From Falsiroseomonas oleicola (GTDB taxonomy: Bacteria > Pseudomonadota > Alphaproteobacteria > Acetobacterales > Acetobacteraceae): a DNA stretch of 64,000 nt. The position numbers were made by a program, and so were the translations under genes. This document shows positions 51,223 to 60,786 of this stretch, piece after piece. Under the pieces are notes generated by a model. The model did no database searches. It saw nothing but the letters and a program-made list of their open reading frames with translations, and was not told the origin of the DNA. Position 1 is the stretch's first letter. Each line of letters starts with the position of its first letter. Location of the stretch: positions 186,001 through 250,000 of the forward strand of contig NZ_JAERQM010000002.1 in the NCBI RefSeq assembly GCF_019029495.1, given 5' to 3'.

Positions 51223-51962
51223 CCCAGCCCCCGCGCCAGCGCCCGCACATCCGTGGCCGCCGGGCTGCCCGGATGGCGGGTCAGCAGCGGGGTCTGGTGG
51301 CGGATCGAATCCGGCACCTTGGCATCCCGCCGCACCACGCCGGCGAGCGGCAGGCCGCGCTGGAGGAAGCGCCGGGTGGCGGCTTCCAGCGTCGCATGGG
51401 TGCGCTGGCCGGCGGCGGGGCTGCTGGCCAGGTTCACCACCAGCCGCGCCGGCCGCGCGGTTCCATCCTGGTCCTGATCCTGGGCATGCAGCTTCAGCAC
51501 GGCATAGGCGTCGGTCAGGCTGGTCGGCTCCTCCGTCGCCACCACCAGCAGCAGGTCGGCCAGCGCCGCCATGCGCCGCTGCGCCGCATCGACCCCGGCG
51601 CCCAGGTCCAGCACCACATCCTGGAAGCGCGCGGCCAGCCGGCGCGGCAGGGCCAGCGCCTCCTCCAGCGCCGCGCCGGACAGGCCGGCGAGCGCGCCGC
51701 TGCCCGACCGTCCGGGCAACAGGTGAAAGCCGGCAGGCACCGGCATCGCCGCATCCTCCGGTGCCGCGCCGGCCAGCACCGATGCCAGGTCCCGCGCCGG
51801 GTTCAGGCCGAGCTGCACATCGGCATTGGCGAGGCCAAGATCGGCATCCATCAGCACCACGCGCCGCCCCTGCTGGGCGAGGGCCTGGGCCAGCGTGATG
51901 GACAGCCAGGTCTTGCCGACGCCCCCCTTGCCGGAGGCGATGGCGATGATGCGTCCACTCAC
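51219..51962 (-). CDS. flhG: Flagellar number regulator FlhG (MinD-like ATPase)
   Basis: This encodes 247 residues, starting with GTG overlapping the flhF stop (GTGA). RIIAIASGKGGVGKTWLSITLAQAL is the deviant Walker A of MinD/ParA proteins; VVLMDADLGLANADVQLGL is the FlhG/YlxH hallmark. DVVLDLGAGVDAAQRRM holds Walker B. FlhG (FleN/YlxH) counts flagella by antagonising FlhF GTPase. It is the last gene of the flagellar run in this window. The N-terminal activator helix (DQAxxLR) seen in many FlhG proteins is missing, giving a shorter form. Confidence 0.88.
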   Translation of the reverse strand: MSGRIIAIASGKGGVGKTWLSITLAQALAQQGRRVVLMDADLGLANADVQLGLNPARDLASVLAGAAPEDAAMPVPAGFHLLPGRSGSGALAGLSGAALEEALALPRRLAARFQDVVLDLGAGVDAAQRRMAALADLLLVVATEEPTSLTDAYAVLKLHAQDQDQDGTARPARLVVNLASSPAAGQRTHATLEAATRRFLQRGLPLAGVVRRDAKVPDSIRHQTPLLTRHPGSPAATDVRALARGLG

Positions 51963-52861
51963 GAGGCGAGATCCTCCCGCAGGGCTGGCGCCGCCAGGCG
52001 CTTCGCCAGCCATTCCGGTGACAGGGGTTCGAGGCCGGCCACGGCATCCTGGCCGGTGCCGGCCTCGGTCAGCTTCAGGCCGGTGGCCGCCGCCGCCAGC
52101 ACGCCGCCCAGCCGCCGCGCGGCATCCAGCCGGGTCGGCAGCAGCCAGCGGCAGCCGAGCAGCCGGAAGGCGCTGGCCGTCTCGGCCGATTCATCGGCGT
52201 CGAGCCCCGCCGGCAGCACCAGCACCGGCGCGCCCTTCGCCACGTCCAGCAGCGCGGCAAGGCCCCGCGCGCCGACCGGGTTGAAGGGGTCGCAGCCGGG
52301 CAGGTCGACCAGCACCGGCTGACCCTCCGCCCGCCGCGCCAGCGCCTTGGCCAGCGCCGCCGGGCCGCTGGCGATGGCCAAGGGCAGGTCCAGCACCCGG
52401 GCGAAGGCGGCGAGCTGTTCGGCCGCGCCGGCCTTCTTGCCATCGGCGGTGATCAGCAGCGGCTTGGCGCCGGCCATCACCAGCCGCGTGGCGAGCTTCG
52501 CCGTGGTCAGGGTCTTGCCCGCGCCGGGCGGGCCGCAGAGCAGCATCGGCGCCGGGCCGAGCGGCAGCTTGCCGAAGCCCAGCACCGTGCCGAGCGCCGT
52601 GGCCAGCCTGCCCTGCGCCAGCTTCTGCGCCAGCGCCGCCGGCACGTTGTGGCGGGCGAGGTCGGGCGGGATGGGCCGGTGGTTGCGCGCCGAATCCGGC
52701 GCGATCATCAGCGGCTCATCGTCCTGTTCCTGGGCCGCCGTCACCTCCACCCCGCCGGCGACGCGGCGGGTGGAGAGCAGCACCGCATCCTCGCCCAGCT
52801 CTGCGCGAAGCTGCGCCATGGCGTCGGACATGCGCGCGGCACGGATGACGCGCAGTTTCAT
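51959..52861 (-). CDS. flhF: Flagellar SRP-family GTPase FlhF
   Basis: This encodes 300 residues, short for FlhF. The N-terminus MKLRVIRAARMSDAMAQLRAELGEDAVLLSTR is a strong FlhF signature. The NG domain shows G1 LCGPPGAGKTLTTAKLA, a G2-like AEQLAAFARVLDLPL, and the later TRLDAARRLGG (G4-like). The usual G3 DTAGR is replaced by VDLPGCDP, so GTP hydrolysis may be altered. FlhF directs where the flagellum is built, with FlhG limiting number. It overlaps flhA by 4 bases and flhG by 4 bases. Confidence 0.9.
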   Translation of the reverse strand: MKLRVIRAARMSDAMAQLRAELGEDAVLLSTRRVAGGVEVTAAQEQDDEPLMIAPDSARNHRPIPPDLARHNVPAALAQKLAQGRLATALGTVLGFGKLPLGPAPMLLCGPPGAGKTLTTAKLATRLVMAGAKPLLITADGKKAGAAEQLAAFARVLDLPLAIASGPAALAKALARRAEGQPVLVDLPGCDPFNPVGARGLAALLDVAKGAPVLVLPAGLDADESAETASAFRLLGCRWLLPTRLDAARRLGGVLAAAATGLKLTEAGTGQDAVAGLEPLSPEWLAKRLAAPALREDLAS

Positions 52862-54921
52862 GCGACGCTCCCCACCGTGCGGATGCGGGCGCGGGCATGG
52901 ATCTCGGTATGCGCCAGCACGCTGGTGGCCGGGCGGAAGCGTTCCACCACGGCGCGGACATGGGCGCGGATGGAGCCGGAGCAGACCAGCACCGCCGGCT
53001 CACCCGCCCCGCTCGCCGCATCGAAGGCGTTGCGCAGCGCCCCCATGAAGGCGGAGAGCTTCGACGGCGCCATGGCGAGCTGCTTTTCCTCCCCGGGTCC
53101 GACCAGCGATTCGGCGAAGGCCTGTTCCCATTCGCCGGACAAGGCGATGATCGGCACATAGCCATTGGGGCCGCGCGCCGCGTCGCTGATCTGCCGCGCC
53201 AGGCGCATCCGCACCGTGGCCAGGATCGGCCCCAGCGAGCGCGCCCCGGCCGCCGCCGCTTCCTGCATCCCTTCCAGGATGGTCGGCAGGTCGCGGATGG
53301 AAACCCGCTCCGCCAGCAGCGATTGCAGCAGCCGCTGCACCGTGCCGATGCTGGCCTGCGCCGGCACCAGGTCGGAGACCAGGCGCTTATGCTCCGGCGC
53401 CATCTCGTCCAGCAGTTTCTGGGTTTCCGCGAAGGACAGCATCTCCGGCATGTTTTCCCGAGTCACCTCGGTGAGGTGTGTCGCCAGCACGCCGGCGGCA
53501 TCCACCACGGTGCAGCCCAGCGCCAGCGCTTCCTCCCGCCGGTATTCCTCGATCCAGGCGGCGGGAAGGCCGAAGGTGGGCTCCTGCACCCGCTCCCCGG
53601 GAATGGCCGGCGGGTTGCCGGAGGGGTCGATGGCGAGATGCAAGGGCGGCTTCAGCACGCCGCGGCCGGCCTCGATCTCCTTCACCCGGATCACATAGGT
53701 GTCGGGCGGCAGTTGCAGATTGTCCTGGATGCGGACGCTGGGCAGCACGAAGCCCAGCTCCTGCGCCGTGGTCTTGCGCAGCGTCTTGATCTGCTCCGAC
53801 AGCCGCGGCGCGTCGCCGGCGGCGAGGCTCAGCAGGCCATAGCCGAGTTCCAGCCGCAGCAGGTCCATCTTCAGCGAATCGCTCAGCGGCGGTTCGCCGG
53901 GCGGCGGTGGCGGCGCCTCGTCCACGGCGCGCTGGGCCTGGATCACCTGGTGCTGCATCCGCGCGCCCCAGGCGGCGGCCCCGGCGATGGCCAGGAAGGG
54001 GATCAGCGGCATCCCCGGCAGCATCCCCATCACCACGGCGGCGCCGGAGGCGAGCGCCAGCGGCTTGGAACCGCCCAATTGCAGCACCAGTGCCTGGTCG
54101 GCACGGCCCTGCACGCCGCCCTTGGTGACGACGATACCGGCGGCAAGCGAGACCAGCAGCGCCGGAATCTGCCCGACCAGCCCATCACCCACTGTCAGCA
54201 TGGAATAGGTGGACACCGCCTCGCCGAAGGGCAGGCCCTGGCGGACGGTGCCGATGGCGATGCCGGCCAGCAGGTTGATGAGCGTGGTGACAAGGCCGGC
54301 GATGGCATCGCCACGGACGAATTTCGCGGCACCGTCCATGGCGCCGTAGAAGCCGCTCTCCTCCTCCAGCTCCCGCCGGCGCAGGCGCGCCTGGTCCTCG
54401 GTCAGCAGCCCGGCGGAAAGGTCGGCATCGATCGCCATCTGCTTGCCCGGCATCGCATCCAGGCTGAACCGCGCCGCGACCTCGGCGATACGGCCCGAGC
54501 CCTTGGAGACGACGACGAAGTTCACCAGCAGCAGGATGGCGAAGACGATGAGGCCGACGAGAACGTCGCCACCCATCAGGAAGCTGCCGAAGGCGGAGAT
54601 GACGCTGCCGGCGGCGTTCGGCCCCTGATGCCCATCGGTCAGGATGGCGCGCGTGGTGGCGACGTTCAGCGCCAGGCGCAGCAGCGTCGTCAGCAGCAGC
54701 ACGGTCGGGAAGCTGGTGAAGTCCAGCGGCCGGGTCATGAACAGGGACACCATCAGCACCAGCACGGAGGCGGTGATGGACAGCGCCAGCCCGATATCGA
54801 GCATCCAGCCTGGCAGCGGCACCACCAGCACCGCCACCAGCAGCACCACGCCGAGGCCAAGCGCCACGTCGCCGCCCGGCCGGGCGCGGATCAGCCACGC
54901 CGGAATCACGATCCCGCCCAT
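52858..54921 (-). CDS. flhA: Flagellar export gate protein FlhA
   Basis: This encodes 687 residues. Eight N-terminal helices include PLPGWMLDIGLALSITASVLVL and PTVLLLTTLLRLALNVATTR, then the FHIPEP-type loop KGSGRIAEVAARFSLDAMPGKQMAIDADL, followed by the large cytoplasmic domain with LRKTTAQELGFVLPSVRI and LLAERVSIRDLPTILEGM. FlhA is the export gate of the flagellar type III system and docks chaperone-substrate pairs. It is coupled to flhF and follows flbD after 6 bases. Length and motifs are normal. Confidence 0.97.
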   Translation of the reverse strand: MGGIVIPAWLIRARPGGDVALGLGVVLLVAVLVVPLPGWMLDIGLALSITASVLVLMVSLFMTRPLDFTSFPTVLLLTTLLRLALNVATTRAILTDGHQGPNAAGSVISAFGSFLMGGDVLVGLIVFAILLLVNFVVVSKGSGRIAEVAARFSLDAMPGKQMAIDADLSAGLLTEDQARLRRRELEEESGFYGAMDGAAKFVRGDAIAGLVTTLINLLAGIAIGTVRQGLPFGEAVSTYSMLTVGDGLVGQIPALLVSLAAGIVVTKGGVQGRADQALVLQLGGSKPLALASGAAVVMGMLPGMPLIPFLAIAGAAAWGARMQHQVIQAQRAVDEAPPPPPGEPPLSDSLKMDLLRLELGYGLLSLAAGDAPRLSEQIKTLRKTTAQELGFVLPSVRIQDNLQLPPDTYVIRVKEIEAGRGVLKPPLHLAIDPSGNPPAIPGERVQEPTFGLPAAWIEEYRREEALALGCTVVDAAGVLATHLTEVTRENMPEMLSFAETQKLLDEMAPEHKRLVSDLVPAQASIGTVQRLLQSLLAERVSIRDLPTILEGMQEAAAAGARSLGPILATVRMRLARQISDAARGPNGYVPIIALSGEWEQAFAESLVGPGEEKQLAMAPSKLSAFMGALRNAFDAASGAGEPAVLVCSGSIRAHVRAVVERFRPATSVLAHTEIHARARIRTVGSVA

Positions 54922-54927
54922 GATGGA

Positions 54928-56319
54928 TCAGACCGCGATCTGGAAGGGTGGCTGGCCGGGCGCGGGCGGCACGGCGATGCCGGCGGTGCGGTATTCGCCC
55001 AGCTTGTTGCGCAGCGTGCGGATGGAGATGCCGAGGATCTCCGCCGCGCGGGTGCGGTTGCCGAGGCAGTGGGTGAGGGTCTCCAGGATCAGCTCCCGCT
55101 CCACCTCCTCCACCTTGCGGCCGACCAGCGCGGCGACCTGACCGGCCGGCTCCGCCGGGGATGCCGCCGGTGCGGAAGGCGCCGGCAGGGCCGGGGCCGC
55201 CGGCGGGGCGGCGGGGCGGGAAAGCTCGATCGCCTCCGGCCCGATCTCATGGCCCTCGGCCAGCAGCACGGCGCGGTGGATGGCGTTCTCCAGCTCCCGC
55301 ACATTGCCGGGCCAGGGATGCGCCAGCAGGCGGTGGCGGGCCAGCGGCGACAGCGGCCGTTCCGGCAGGCCGTTCACCTGGGCGTAGCGGATGCAGAAAT
55401 GCTCGGCCAGCGGCAGGATGTCGGCGGTGCGCTCGCGCAGCGGCGGGATGCGCAGCGCCACCACGTTCAGTCGGAAATACAGGTCCTCCCGGAACCGTCC
55501 GGCGACAACCTCGGCGGCCAGGTCACGATGCGTCGCGGCGATGATCCGCACATCCACCTTGATCGGCGCCCCGCCCCCCAGCCGGTCCACCTCCCGCTCC
55601 TGGATGACTCGCAGAATCTTGGCCTGGAGGCGGGGGTCCATCTCGCCGATCTCGTCCAGCAGCAGCGTGCCGCCCTCGGCCTGTTCGAACTTGCCCTTGC
55701 GCGCCGCAACGGCGCCGCTGAAGGCGCCCTTCTCGTGCCCGAAGAGCTCCGATTCCAGCAGCGTTTCCGGCAGCGCGGCGCAGTTCAGCGCGACGAAGGG
55801 GCCGCGGGCGCGCTTGGAGATGGCGTGCAGATGCCGCGCCATCACCTCCTTGCCCGTGCCGCTCTCGCCGGTCAGCAGGACGGAAGCCTCGGCGCGCGCG
55901 AGCTGCGCGGCGCGGGCCATCAGTGTCGCCATGGAGGGGTCGCGCGCCACCGGCCCGTCGCTGGCCTGCGGCGCCGCGCCGGCAGCCTCCAACATGGCGA
56001 TGATGAGGTCCGCATCCGGCGGCAGGGGAAGAAAATCCCGCGCGCCGCCCTCGATGGCACGCACCGCCGCATCGGCATCCTCGGCGCGTCCGCAGGCGAC
56101 CACGGGGCAGGCGATGCGCTCGGCGGCCAGCGCCTGCACCAGCCAGACCACGTCATGCCGCAGATCGACCAGCGCGAGGTCGGCGCCTTCCCCGCGCAGC
56201 CGGGTCAGGCCGGCGGCGACACCTTCCGCATGGCCGAGCTTGGCGCCGCGCGCGATGGCAACGCGCGCCGCCGCGCCCAGCTCCCCCTCCAGCGAACCGA
56301 TGATGAGCAGCCGGGCCAT
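54928..56319 (-). CDS. flbD: FlbD-type sigma-54-dependent flagellar regulator
   Basis: This encodes 463 residues. The N-terminal receiver-like domain (1-115) lacks the usual acidic pair, and only LALVDLRHD recalls the phosphorylated Asp. The AAA+ domain has LLTGESGTGKEVMARHLH, ESELFGHEKGAFSGA (GAFTGA loop with Ser for Thr), GTLLLDEIGEMDPRLQAKILRVIQE and PWPGNVRELENAIHRAVLL. A C-terminal Fis-like helix-turn-helix (NRTRAAEILGISIRTLRNKL) follows. In Caulobacter FlbD turns on late flagellar genes with sigma-54 and is gated by FliX rather than by phosphorylation. It sits between fliN and flhA. Confidence 0.93.
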   Translation of the reverse strand: MARLLIIGSLEGELGAAARVAIARGAKLGHAEGVAAGLTRLRGEGADLALVDLRHDVVWLVQALAAERIACPVVACGRAEDADAAVRAIEGGARDFLPLPPDADLIIAMLEAAGAAPQASDGPVARDPSMATLMARAAQLARAEASVLLTGESGTGKEVMARHLHAISKRARGPFVALNCAALPETLLESELFGHEKGAFSGAVAARKGKFEQAEGGTLLLDEIGEMDPRLQAKILRVIQEREVDRLGGGAPIKVDVRIIAATHRDLAAEVVAGRFREDLYFRLNVVALRIPPLRERTADILPLAEHFCIRYAQVNGLPERPLSPLARHRLLAHPWPGNVRELENAIHRAVLLAEGHEIGPEAIELSRPAAPPAAPALPAPSAPAASPAEPAGQVAALVGRKVEEVERELILETLTHCLGNRTRAAEILGISIRTLRNKLGEYRTAGIAVPPAPGQPPFQIAV

Positions 56320-56323
56320 GGCC

Positions 56324-56647
56324 TCAGCCGCCCCGGTCGGATTTGACGATTTCCGTCATCGTCACGCCGAGGCGGTTGTCATCCACCATCACCACCTCGC
56401 CACGCGCGACCAGGCGGTTGTTGACGTAGATGTCCACCGCCTCGCCGAGCTTGCGGTCCAGCTCCACCACCGCGCCTCGGCCGAGCTTCAGCAACTGGGA
56501 GACCTGCATGGTGGCGCGGCCGAGCACCGCGCTGACCTGCACCGGAATGTCATAGACCGCATCCAGGTCGCGCGGCCCGCCGGTATTGCCGGTACCATGC
56601 TGCGCATCCTGCGCGGGCACGGCCTCGAAACCATCCTGTGCCGTCAT
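56324..56647 (-). CDS. fliN: Flagellar motor switch protein FliN
   Basis: This encodes 107 residues. VYDIPVQVSAVLGRATMQVSQLLKLGRGAVVELDRKLGEAVDIYVNNRLVARGEVVMVDD is the full SpoA/FliN domain, preceded by a 30-residue polar extension. FliN builds the C-ring and binds CheY and the FliH export complex. It overlaps fliH by 4 bases and precedes flbD by 4. Confidence 0.96.
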   Translation of the reverse strand: MTAQDGFEAVPAQDAQHGTGNTGGPRDLDAVYDIPVQVSAVLGRATMQVSQLLKLGRGAVVELDRKLGEAVDIYVNNRLVARGEVVMVDDNRLGVTMTEIVKSDRGG

Positions 56648-57276
56648 GGCGTGGGTTCCTCAATTGTCATGGACTGTTTCACGGGCGTCAGCCCGGCGAT
56701 CGCCAGCACCTCCGCGATCGCGGCACGGCGGGCTTCGAGCGACATCACCAGCGCCCCGTCGCGCCAGGACAGCCGCGCATCGCCGGGGGCCAGCGCCGGG
56801 TCGGCCACCACCTCCGGCGCGCGGGGCGGCAGCCGGGCGGCGATGGGCGTCACGAGATCGGGCGCGACATGCAGCAAGGCCTCCGGCCGGTCGGCGATGG
56901 CGGGCAGCATGGGCACCACCAGCCGCGCCACGATATCCGGTCCCAGCCGTTCCAGCGCGCCGGGCAGAGCGAGATCCATCGCCTGCATCAACATCTCCGC
57001 CAGGGCCTGGGCCGATTCCTCCGCCACCCGGCGCCCGGCTTCCGGGGCTTCGGCCAGCAGCGCGGCGCAGCGATCCACCGCGCGCTGGATCGCCGCCTCC
57101 TGCGCCTTCGCCTGTTCGGCGCGGCCTTCCTTCAGCCCGACCGCATGGCCGATGCCGCGCCCTTCCGCCAGGCCCTCCGCCCGGGCGGCGGCGGCCAGCA
57201 CCGCCGGGTCGGGCGGCGGCGGCGCGGCCGGCGGTGGCGGCGCGTTGAGGTCGGGCAGGCGCAGGGCGAGCCTCAT
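56644..57276 (-). CDS. fliH: FliH-like flagellar export ATPase regulator (FlbE position)
   Basis: This encodes 210 residues. A Pro-rich N-terminus leads into Gly-spaced helices ([22 protein letters not shown]), the repeat typical of FliH/YscL stalks, then an alpha/beta C-terminal domain ending with [19 protein letters not shown]. FliH restrains the ATPase FliI and links it to FliN. Sequence conservation in this family is low; position between fliG and fliN, as FlbE in Caulobacter, supports the call. Confidence 0.84.
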   Translation of the reverse strand: MRLALRLPDLNAPPPPAAPPPPDPAVLAAAARAEGLAEGRGIGHAVGLKEGRAEQAKAQEAAIQRAVDRCAALLAEAPEAGRRVAEESAQALAEMLMQAMDLALPGALERLGPDIVARLVVPMLPAIADRPEALLHVAPDLVTPIAARLPPRAPEVVADPALAPGDARLSWRDGALVMSLEARRAAIAEVLAIAGLTPVKQSMTIEEPTP

Positions 57277-58268
57277 GCCAGCATCTCATCGTCGCGCCCA
57301 TCGGCGATCTGGATCTGGCCCTGGGCCGCGAGGTCCTTGGCGATGCCGACGATCTGCGCCTGCGCCTCGTCCACCTCGCGCAGCTTCACCGGGCCCATGC
57401 CGGCCAGGTCGTCCTTCAGCAGCTTGGAGGCGCGTTCGGACAGGTTGCGGAAGAACATGTCGCGCAGCGTCTCCGACGCGCCCTTCAGCGCCAGGGTCAG
57501 CTTGTCCTTCGGCACGGCGCGCAGCAGCGCCTGGATGCCCTGGCCGTCGAGGCGCTGGAGGTCGTCGAAGGTGAACATCAGCGCGCGGATCTTCTCCGCG
57601 CTGTCGCGTGAGCGCTCCTCCAGCGCGGCCAGGATGCGGCCCTCGGCGGCACGGTCGAGGTTGTTGAAGATCTCCGCCATGACTTCATGCGCATCGCGGC
57701 GCGAGCCACGGGCGAGGTTCGACATGAACTCCATGCGCAGCGTGCGCTCGACGCCTTCCAGCGCCTCCTTCTGCACCGTCTCCATCCGCAGCATGCGCAT
57801 CACCACTTCCATGGCGAAGCCTTCCGGCAGCAGCGACAGCACGCGGGCGGCATGGTCGGGGCGGACCTTGGACAGCACGACGGAGACGGTCTGCGGGTAT
57901 TCGTTCTTCAGGTAGTTCGCCAGCACCGCCTCGTTCACATTGCCCAGCTTGTCCCACATGGTGCGGCCCGCCGGGCCGCGGATTTCCTCCATGATCTGGG
58001 CGACGCGTTCCTTCGGCAGCGTCTTCAGCAGCAGGCGCTCGGTGCTTTCATAGCTGCCGATCAGATGCCCCGCCTGGCCGAGCTGGGCGGCGAATTCGCG
58101 CAGCACCTCCTCCACCGTCGCGGCGCCGACGGAACCCAGCGCGGCCATGGCCAGCGACAGGTCGCGGATTTCATCCTCATGCAGCCGCGTGAAGATCTTG
58201 GAGGCATGTTCCTCCCCCAGCGCGAGCATCAGCGTGGCGGCCTTCTGCGGTCCGGTCAGCGTCGCCAT
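57273..58268 (-). CDS. fliG: Flagellar motor switch protein FliG
   Basis: This encodes 331 residues. [23 protein letters not shown] begins the N domain; [14 protein letters not shown] is the EHPQ-type middle-domain motif with Tyr for His. The C domain has [21 protein letters not shown] and [33 protein letters not shown], which hold the charged torque residues. The ATG at 58268 has GGAGG 7 bases upstream; a GTG one codon earlier overlaps the fliF stop (GTGA) and is also possible. Confidence 0.96.
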   Translation of the reverse strand: MATLTGPQKAATLMLALGEEHASKIFTRLHEDEIRDLSLAMAALGSVGAATVEEVLREFAAQLGQAGHLIGSYESTERLLLKTLPKERVAQIMEEIRGPAGRTMWDKLGNVNEAVLANYLKNEYPQTVSVVLSKVRPDHAARVLSLLPEGFAMEVVMRMLRMETVQKEALEGVERTLRMEFMSNLARGSRRDAHEVMAEIFNNLDRAAEGRILAALEERSRDSAEKIRALMFTFDDLQRLDGQGIQALLRAVPKDKLTLALKGASETLRDMFFRNLSERASKLLKDDLAGMGPVKLREVDEAQAQIVGIAKDLAAQGQIQIADGRDDEMLA

Positions 58269-59974
58269 CACAAATCCTCCGGGGGAGCGAGCCAGCGGCG
58301 TACCACCGTGACCGCGGCATCAGGGTTCTTCTCGACCAGCTCGACCAGCGCTGCGAGGGCGGAGGCGCGCATCTCGCCTTCCACCTTGGACAGCTTCACC
58401 ATCTGCTCATCCACCGCGCCGCCCTCGCCACCCTCCTGCGCCAGCAAGGGCGTACCATCCGGGCCGGCCACCTGGGCGGCGCCTGTGATGGTGCCATTGG
58501 CCTGGGCCATCGCGGCCTCGGCGGCGGTGGCGAAGGTCACGGTATTGCCATCCGGCCCGACGCCCACCAGCACCGGCTGCGGGGTCATGGCCAGCACCAG
58601 GCGGTTGGCCACCGGCTTGCCGATCAGCAGGATGGCGGCCAGCGCGACCAAGGCGAGGATGCCGGATTCCAGCAGTCGCCCGAGCATCGCCGGCGGCAGG
58701 GCCTGGCCGAGGATGGAGAAGCCCTCGCTCGTCGCCTCGGCGATCGGCGGCTCGGCGAAGCGCAGGCTCACCACCTCCACCTTGTCGCCGCGCTGCTCGT
58801 TGAAGCCGATGGCGGAGCGGGCCAGCGCCATGATGCGGCCGATCTCATCCGCATTGCGTTCGCGGAAGCGCGGCGGGGCGCCATCCGGCTGCGGTTCCCA
58901 GACGCCATCGACCAGCACGGCCAGCGAGACGCGGCGCAGCGAGGGCTGTTCGCGCACCGTGTTGCGGGTGGTGCGGCCGATCTCGAAATTCGTCGTCTCC
59001 TCCTGCCGCTGCTGTTCGCTGCGGTTGCCGCCATTCTGCGCCTCGGCGCCCGGAAGCTGGTTGGCGACGGTGACGTTGCCGGCCTCCCCGCTGCGGTTGC
59101 TCTCGGTGCTGGACTGGGTGGAGCGCGGCACCTGGTTTTCCGGGTCGAAGCGTTCCTCGGTGGTCTGCACCCGGTCGAAATCCATCTCCACCGAGGCCTC
59201 GGCGCGCACCCGGCCGGCGCCCAGCGTGCGCTCCAGCAGGTCTTCCACGGCGCGGGCCAGGCGCAGCTCCTGCGTGCGGCGCATCTCCTCCCCGGTCTGG
59301 GCGGCGGCGGGGCCGGTCAGGGCCTGGCCGCCGCGCGCCAGCAATTCGCCGCGGCTGTCGACGATGGAGACCTGCTGCGGCCGCAGCCCGGGCACGGCGG
59401 CGGCGACCAGGTGCAGCACCGCCTGCACGCCTTCGCGGTCCAGCCGCTGCGCGCCCTGCATGGTCAGCACCACGCTGGCCTGTGCCTCGCCCCTTTCGCG
59501 GGAGAAGGGCTCGCGGCGTTGCAGCACCAGGTGCACGCGGGCGGTGCGCACGCCGGCCAAAGCGCGGATGCTGCGGGAGAGCTCGCCCTCCAGGGCGCGC
59601 AGCCGGTTCACATCCTGCTGGAAGGGCGTGGTGGTCAGGCTTTCGCCACGATCGAAGATCTCGTAGCCGATGGAACCGCCGGAGGGCATGCCCTCCCGCG
59701 CCAGCATCAGGCGGATGCGCGGCACTTCCGATTCCGGGACCAGGAGCTGGGCGCCGCCGGCGGCGAGCCGGTGCGGGATGCGGGCGCGTTCCAGGGCCGC
59801 GACCATCTGCCCGGCATCGCGCGGGTCGAGGTCGCCATACAGCAGGGCCATCGGCGGTTCGGAGGCGCGCATCGCCAGCACGGTCACCAGGCCGAGCACG
59901 GCCAGGCCGATGCCGGCCAGCGCCGCCAGGCGCAGCATGCCCAGGCCACGAAGCTGGGCGATCAGGCCACCCAT
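58268..59974 (-). CDS. fliF: Flagellar MS-ring protein FliF
   Basis: This encodes 568 residues. An N-terminal helix ([20 protein letters not shown]) is followed by the ring-building motif region [46 protein letters not shown] and [25 protein letters not shown] long acidic/Asn-rich periplasmic segment, a second helix ([14 protein letters not shown]) and the C-terminal FliG-binding helix ([15 protein letters not shown]) complete it. FliF forms the MS ring. It is the first gene of the operon. A CtrA-like half-site lies about 105 bases upstream. Confidence 0.96.
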   Translation of the reverse strand: MGGLIAQLRGLGMLRLAALAGIGLAVLGLVTVLAMRASEPPMALLYGDLDPRDAGQMVAALERARIPHRLAAGGAQLLVPESEVPRIRLMLAREGMPSGGSIGYEIFDRGESLTTTPFQQDVNRLRALEGELSRSIRALAGVRTARVHLVLQRREPFSRERGEAQASVVLTMQGAQRLDREGVQAVLHLVAAAVPGLRPQQVSIVDSRGELLARGGQALTGPAAAQTGEEMRRTQELRLARAVEDLLERTLGAGRVRAEASVEMDFDRVQTTEERFDPENQVPRSTQSSTESNRSGEAGNVTVANQLPGAEAQNGGNRSEQQRQEETTNFEIGRTTRNTVREQPSLRRVSLAVLVDGVWEPQPDGAPPRFRERNADEIGRIMALARSAIGFNEQRGDKVEVVSLRFAEPPIAEATSEGFSILGQALPPAMLGRLLESGILALVALAAILLIGKPVANRLVLAMTPQPVLVGVGPDGNTVTFATAAEAAMAQANGTITGAAQVAGPDGTPLLAQEGGEGGAVDEQMVKLSKVEGEMRASALAALVELVEKNPDAAVTVVRRWLAPPEDL

Positions 59975-60078
59975 GCCACGTCCCCCAACCTGGCGCCTTC
60001 GGCGCCGACCCCCGCTGATCGCATCCTGCCATCCCCGAGCCGGCCCATGCCGACTGGGCAGGTTTTGCCGGGAGGGCG

Positions 60079-60094
60079 GTAAGGGCTTGGTTAA
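60079..60094 (-). promoter_or_regulatory. CtrA-like site upstream of fliF
   Basis: On the minus strand TTAACC-AAGCCC-TTAC resembles the CtrA consensus TTAA-N7-TTAA, with 8-base spacing and one mismatch in the second half. The Caulobacter fliF operon is CtrA-controlled, so the position is right, but the match is imperfect. Confidence 0.3.
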
Positions 60095-60191
60095 CGCGCG
60101 GCGGATTTCTGGCGTGGGGCGCCGGCGCGGCCCTGGCACGGATTTTTTTCGGGGTCGTTGCATCCATCCCCGGACCTCCGCCGTAGCGCGG

Positions 60192-60674
60192 ATGGACCCG
60201 GAGTTCCTCGGCCGCTGCGCCGGCATCCTGTGCCTCGGCGGCGGGCCGGGCGTGGCCCCGCCTGGCGGGCGCGGGGGGCGCGCGGCCAATTTCGCGGCCG
60301 ATCCCGCCGCCGCCCGGCTGGTGCTGGAAGCGGCGGAGGCGCGGGTGACGGTACTGCCGGCCAGCGGACTCGGCCTGCATCTGGGCCTCCGCGACCTGGC
60401 GCCGCTGCCGACGACGCTGCGCCGGGCGCTGTGGCCCCGCCTGCTGGTGAGTGGCCTGGGCCTCCGGCGGCCCCGGGTGACGCCCCTGGCGCTGCTGCCG
60501 GCGCTGCGGCTGACCCATCCCCTGCTGTTCGAAACCCGCGAGGTGACCCTGACGCTGGGCGAGGAGGGCCGGCTGGCGGCGGCGGCGGAAGGGCCGCATG
60601 AGCTGGTGGCGCGGCTGCGCCACCCCGAGGCGGCGCGCGCCGTCCTGCTTCAGGCCCTTTCCGTCTGGCGCTGA
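60192..60674 (+). CDS. Truncated nucleoside-hydrolase-like protein
   Basis: This encodes 160 residues. RCAGILCLGGGPGV...GRAANFAADPAAARLVLEAAEARVTVLPASGL follows the order of the nucleoside hydrolase core (MGG...PGN...AEFN..DPEAA..V....V.LVPLD). The N-terminal DTDPG metal motif is absent and the AEFN residues are changed, so activity is unlikely. It may be a decayed gene or a small protein re-using the fold. It is divergent from fliF (217 bases between starts), and a run of seven T at about 60144-60150 lies upstream. Confidence 0.5.
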   Translation: MDPEFLGRCAGILCLGGGPGVAPPGGRGGRAANFAADPAAARLVLEAAEARVTVLPASGLGLHLGLRDLAPLPTTLRRALWPRLLVSGLGLRRPRVTPLALLPALRLTHPLLFETREVTLTLGEEGRLAAAAEGPHELVARLRHPEAARAVLLQALSVWR

Positions 60675-60786
60675 AGCGGCGACTCGGCGGCTTGAAGGGT
60701 GGCGCGGGGGAATCCCGCCGGGACAAGGGGTTGCCACCTGGCGGATGGGCGCCGCTTTCGTCCGGGCCGGGTTGGCGCTATATCAG

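Noticed and set aside
52897-56346. Long plus-strand frame of about 1150 codons opposite flhA and flbD.
   Set aside because: It is the shadow of two well-supported flagellar genes, with no motifs in its product.
60135-60160. Possible sigma-54 promoter (TGGCACGG followed by a T-run) before the nucleoside-hydrolase-like gene.
   Set aside because: The -12 GC dinucleotide is absent at the required 10-base spacing, with T residues there instead.
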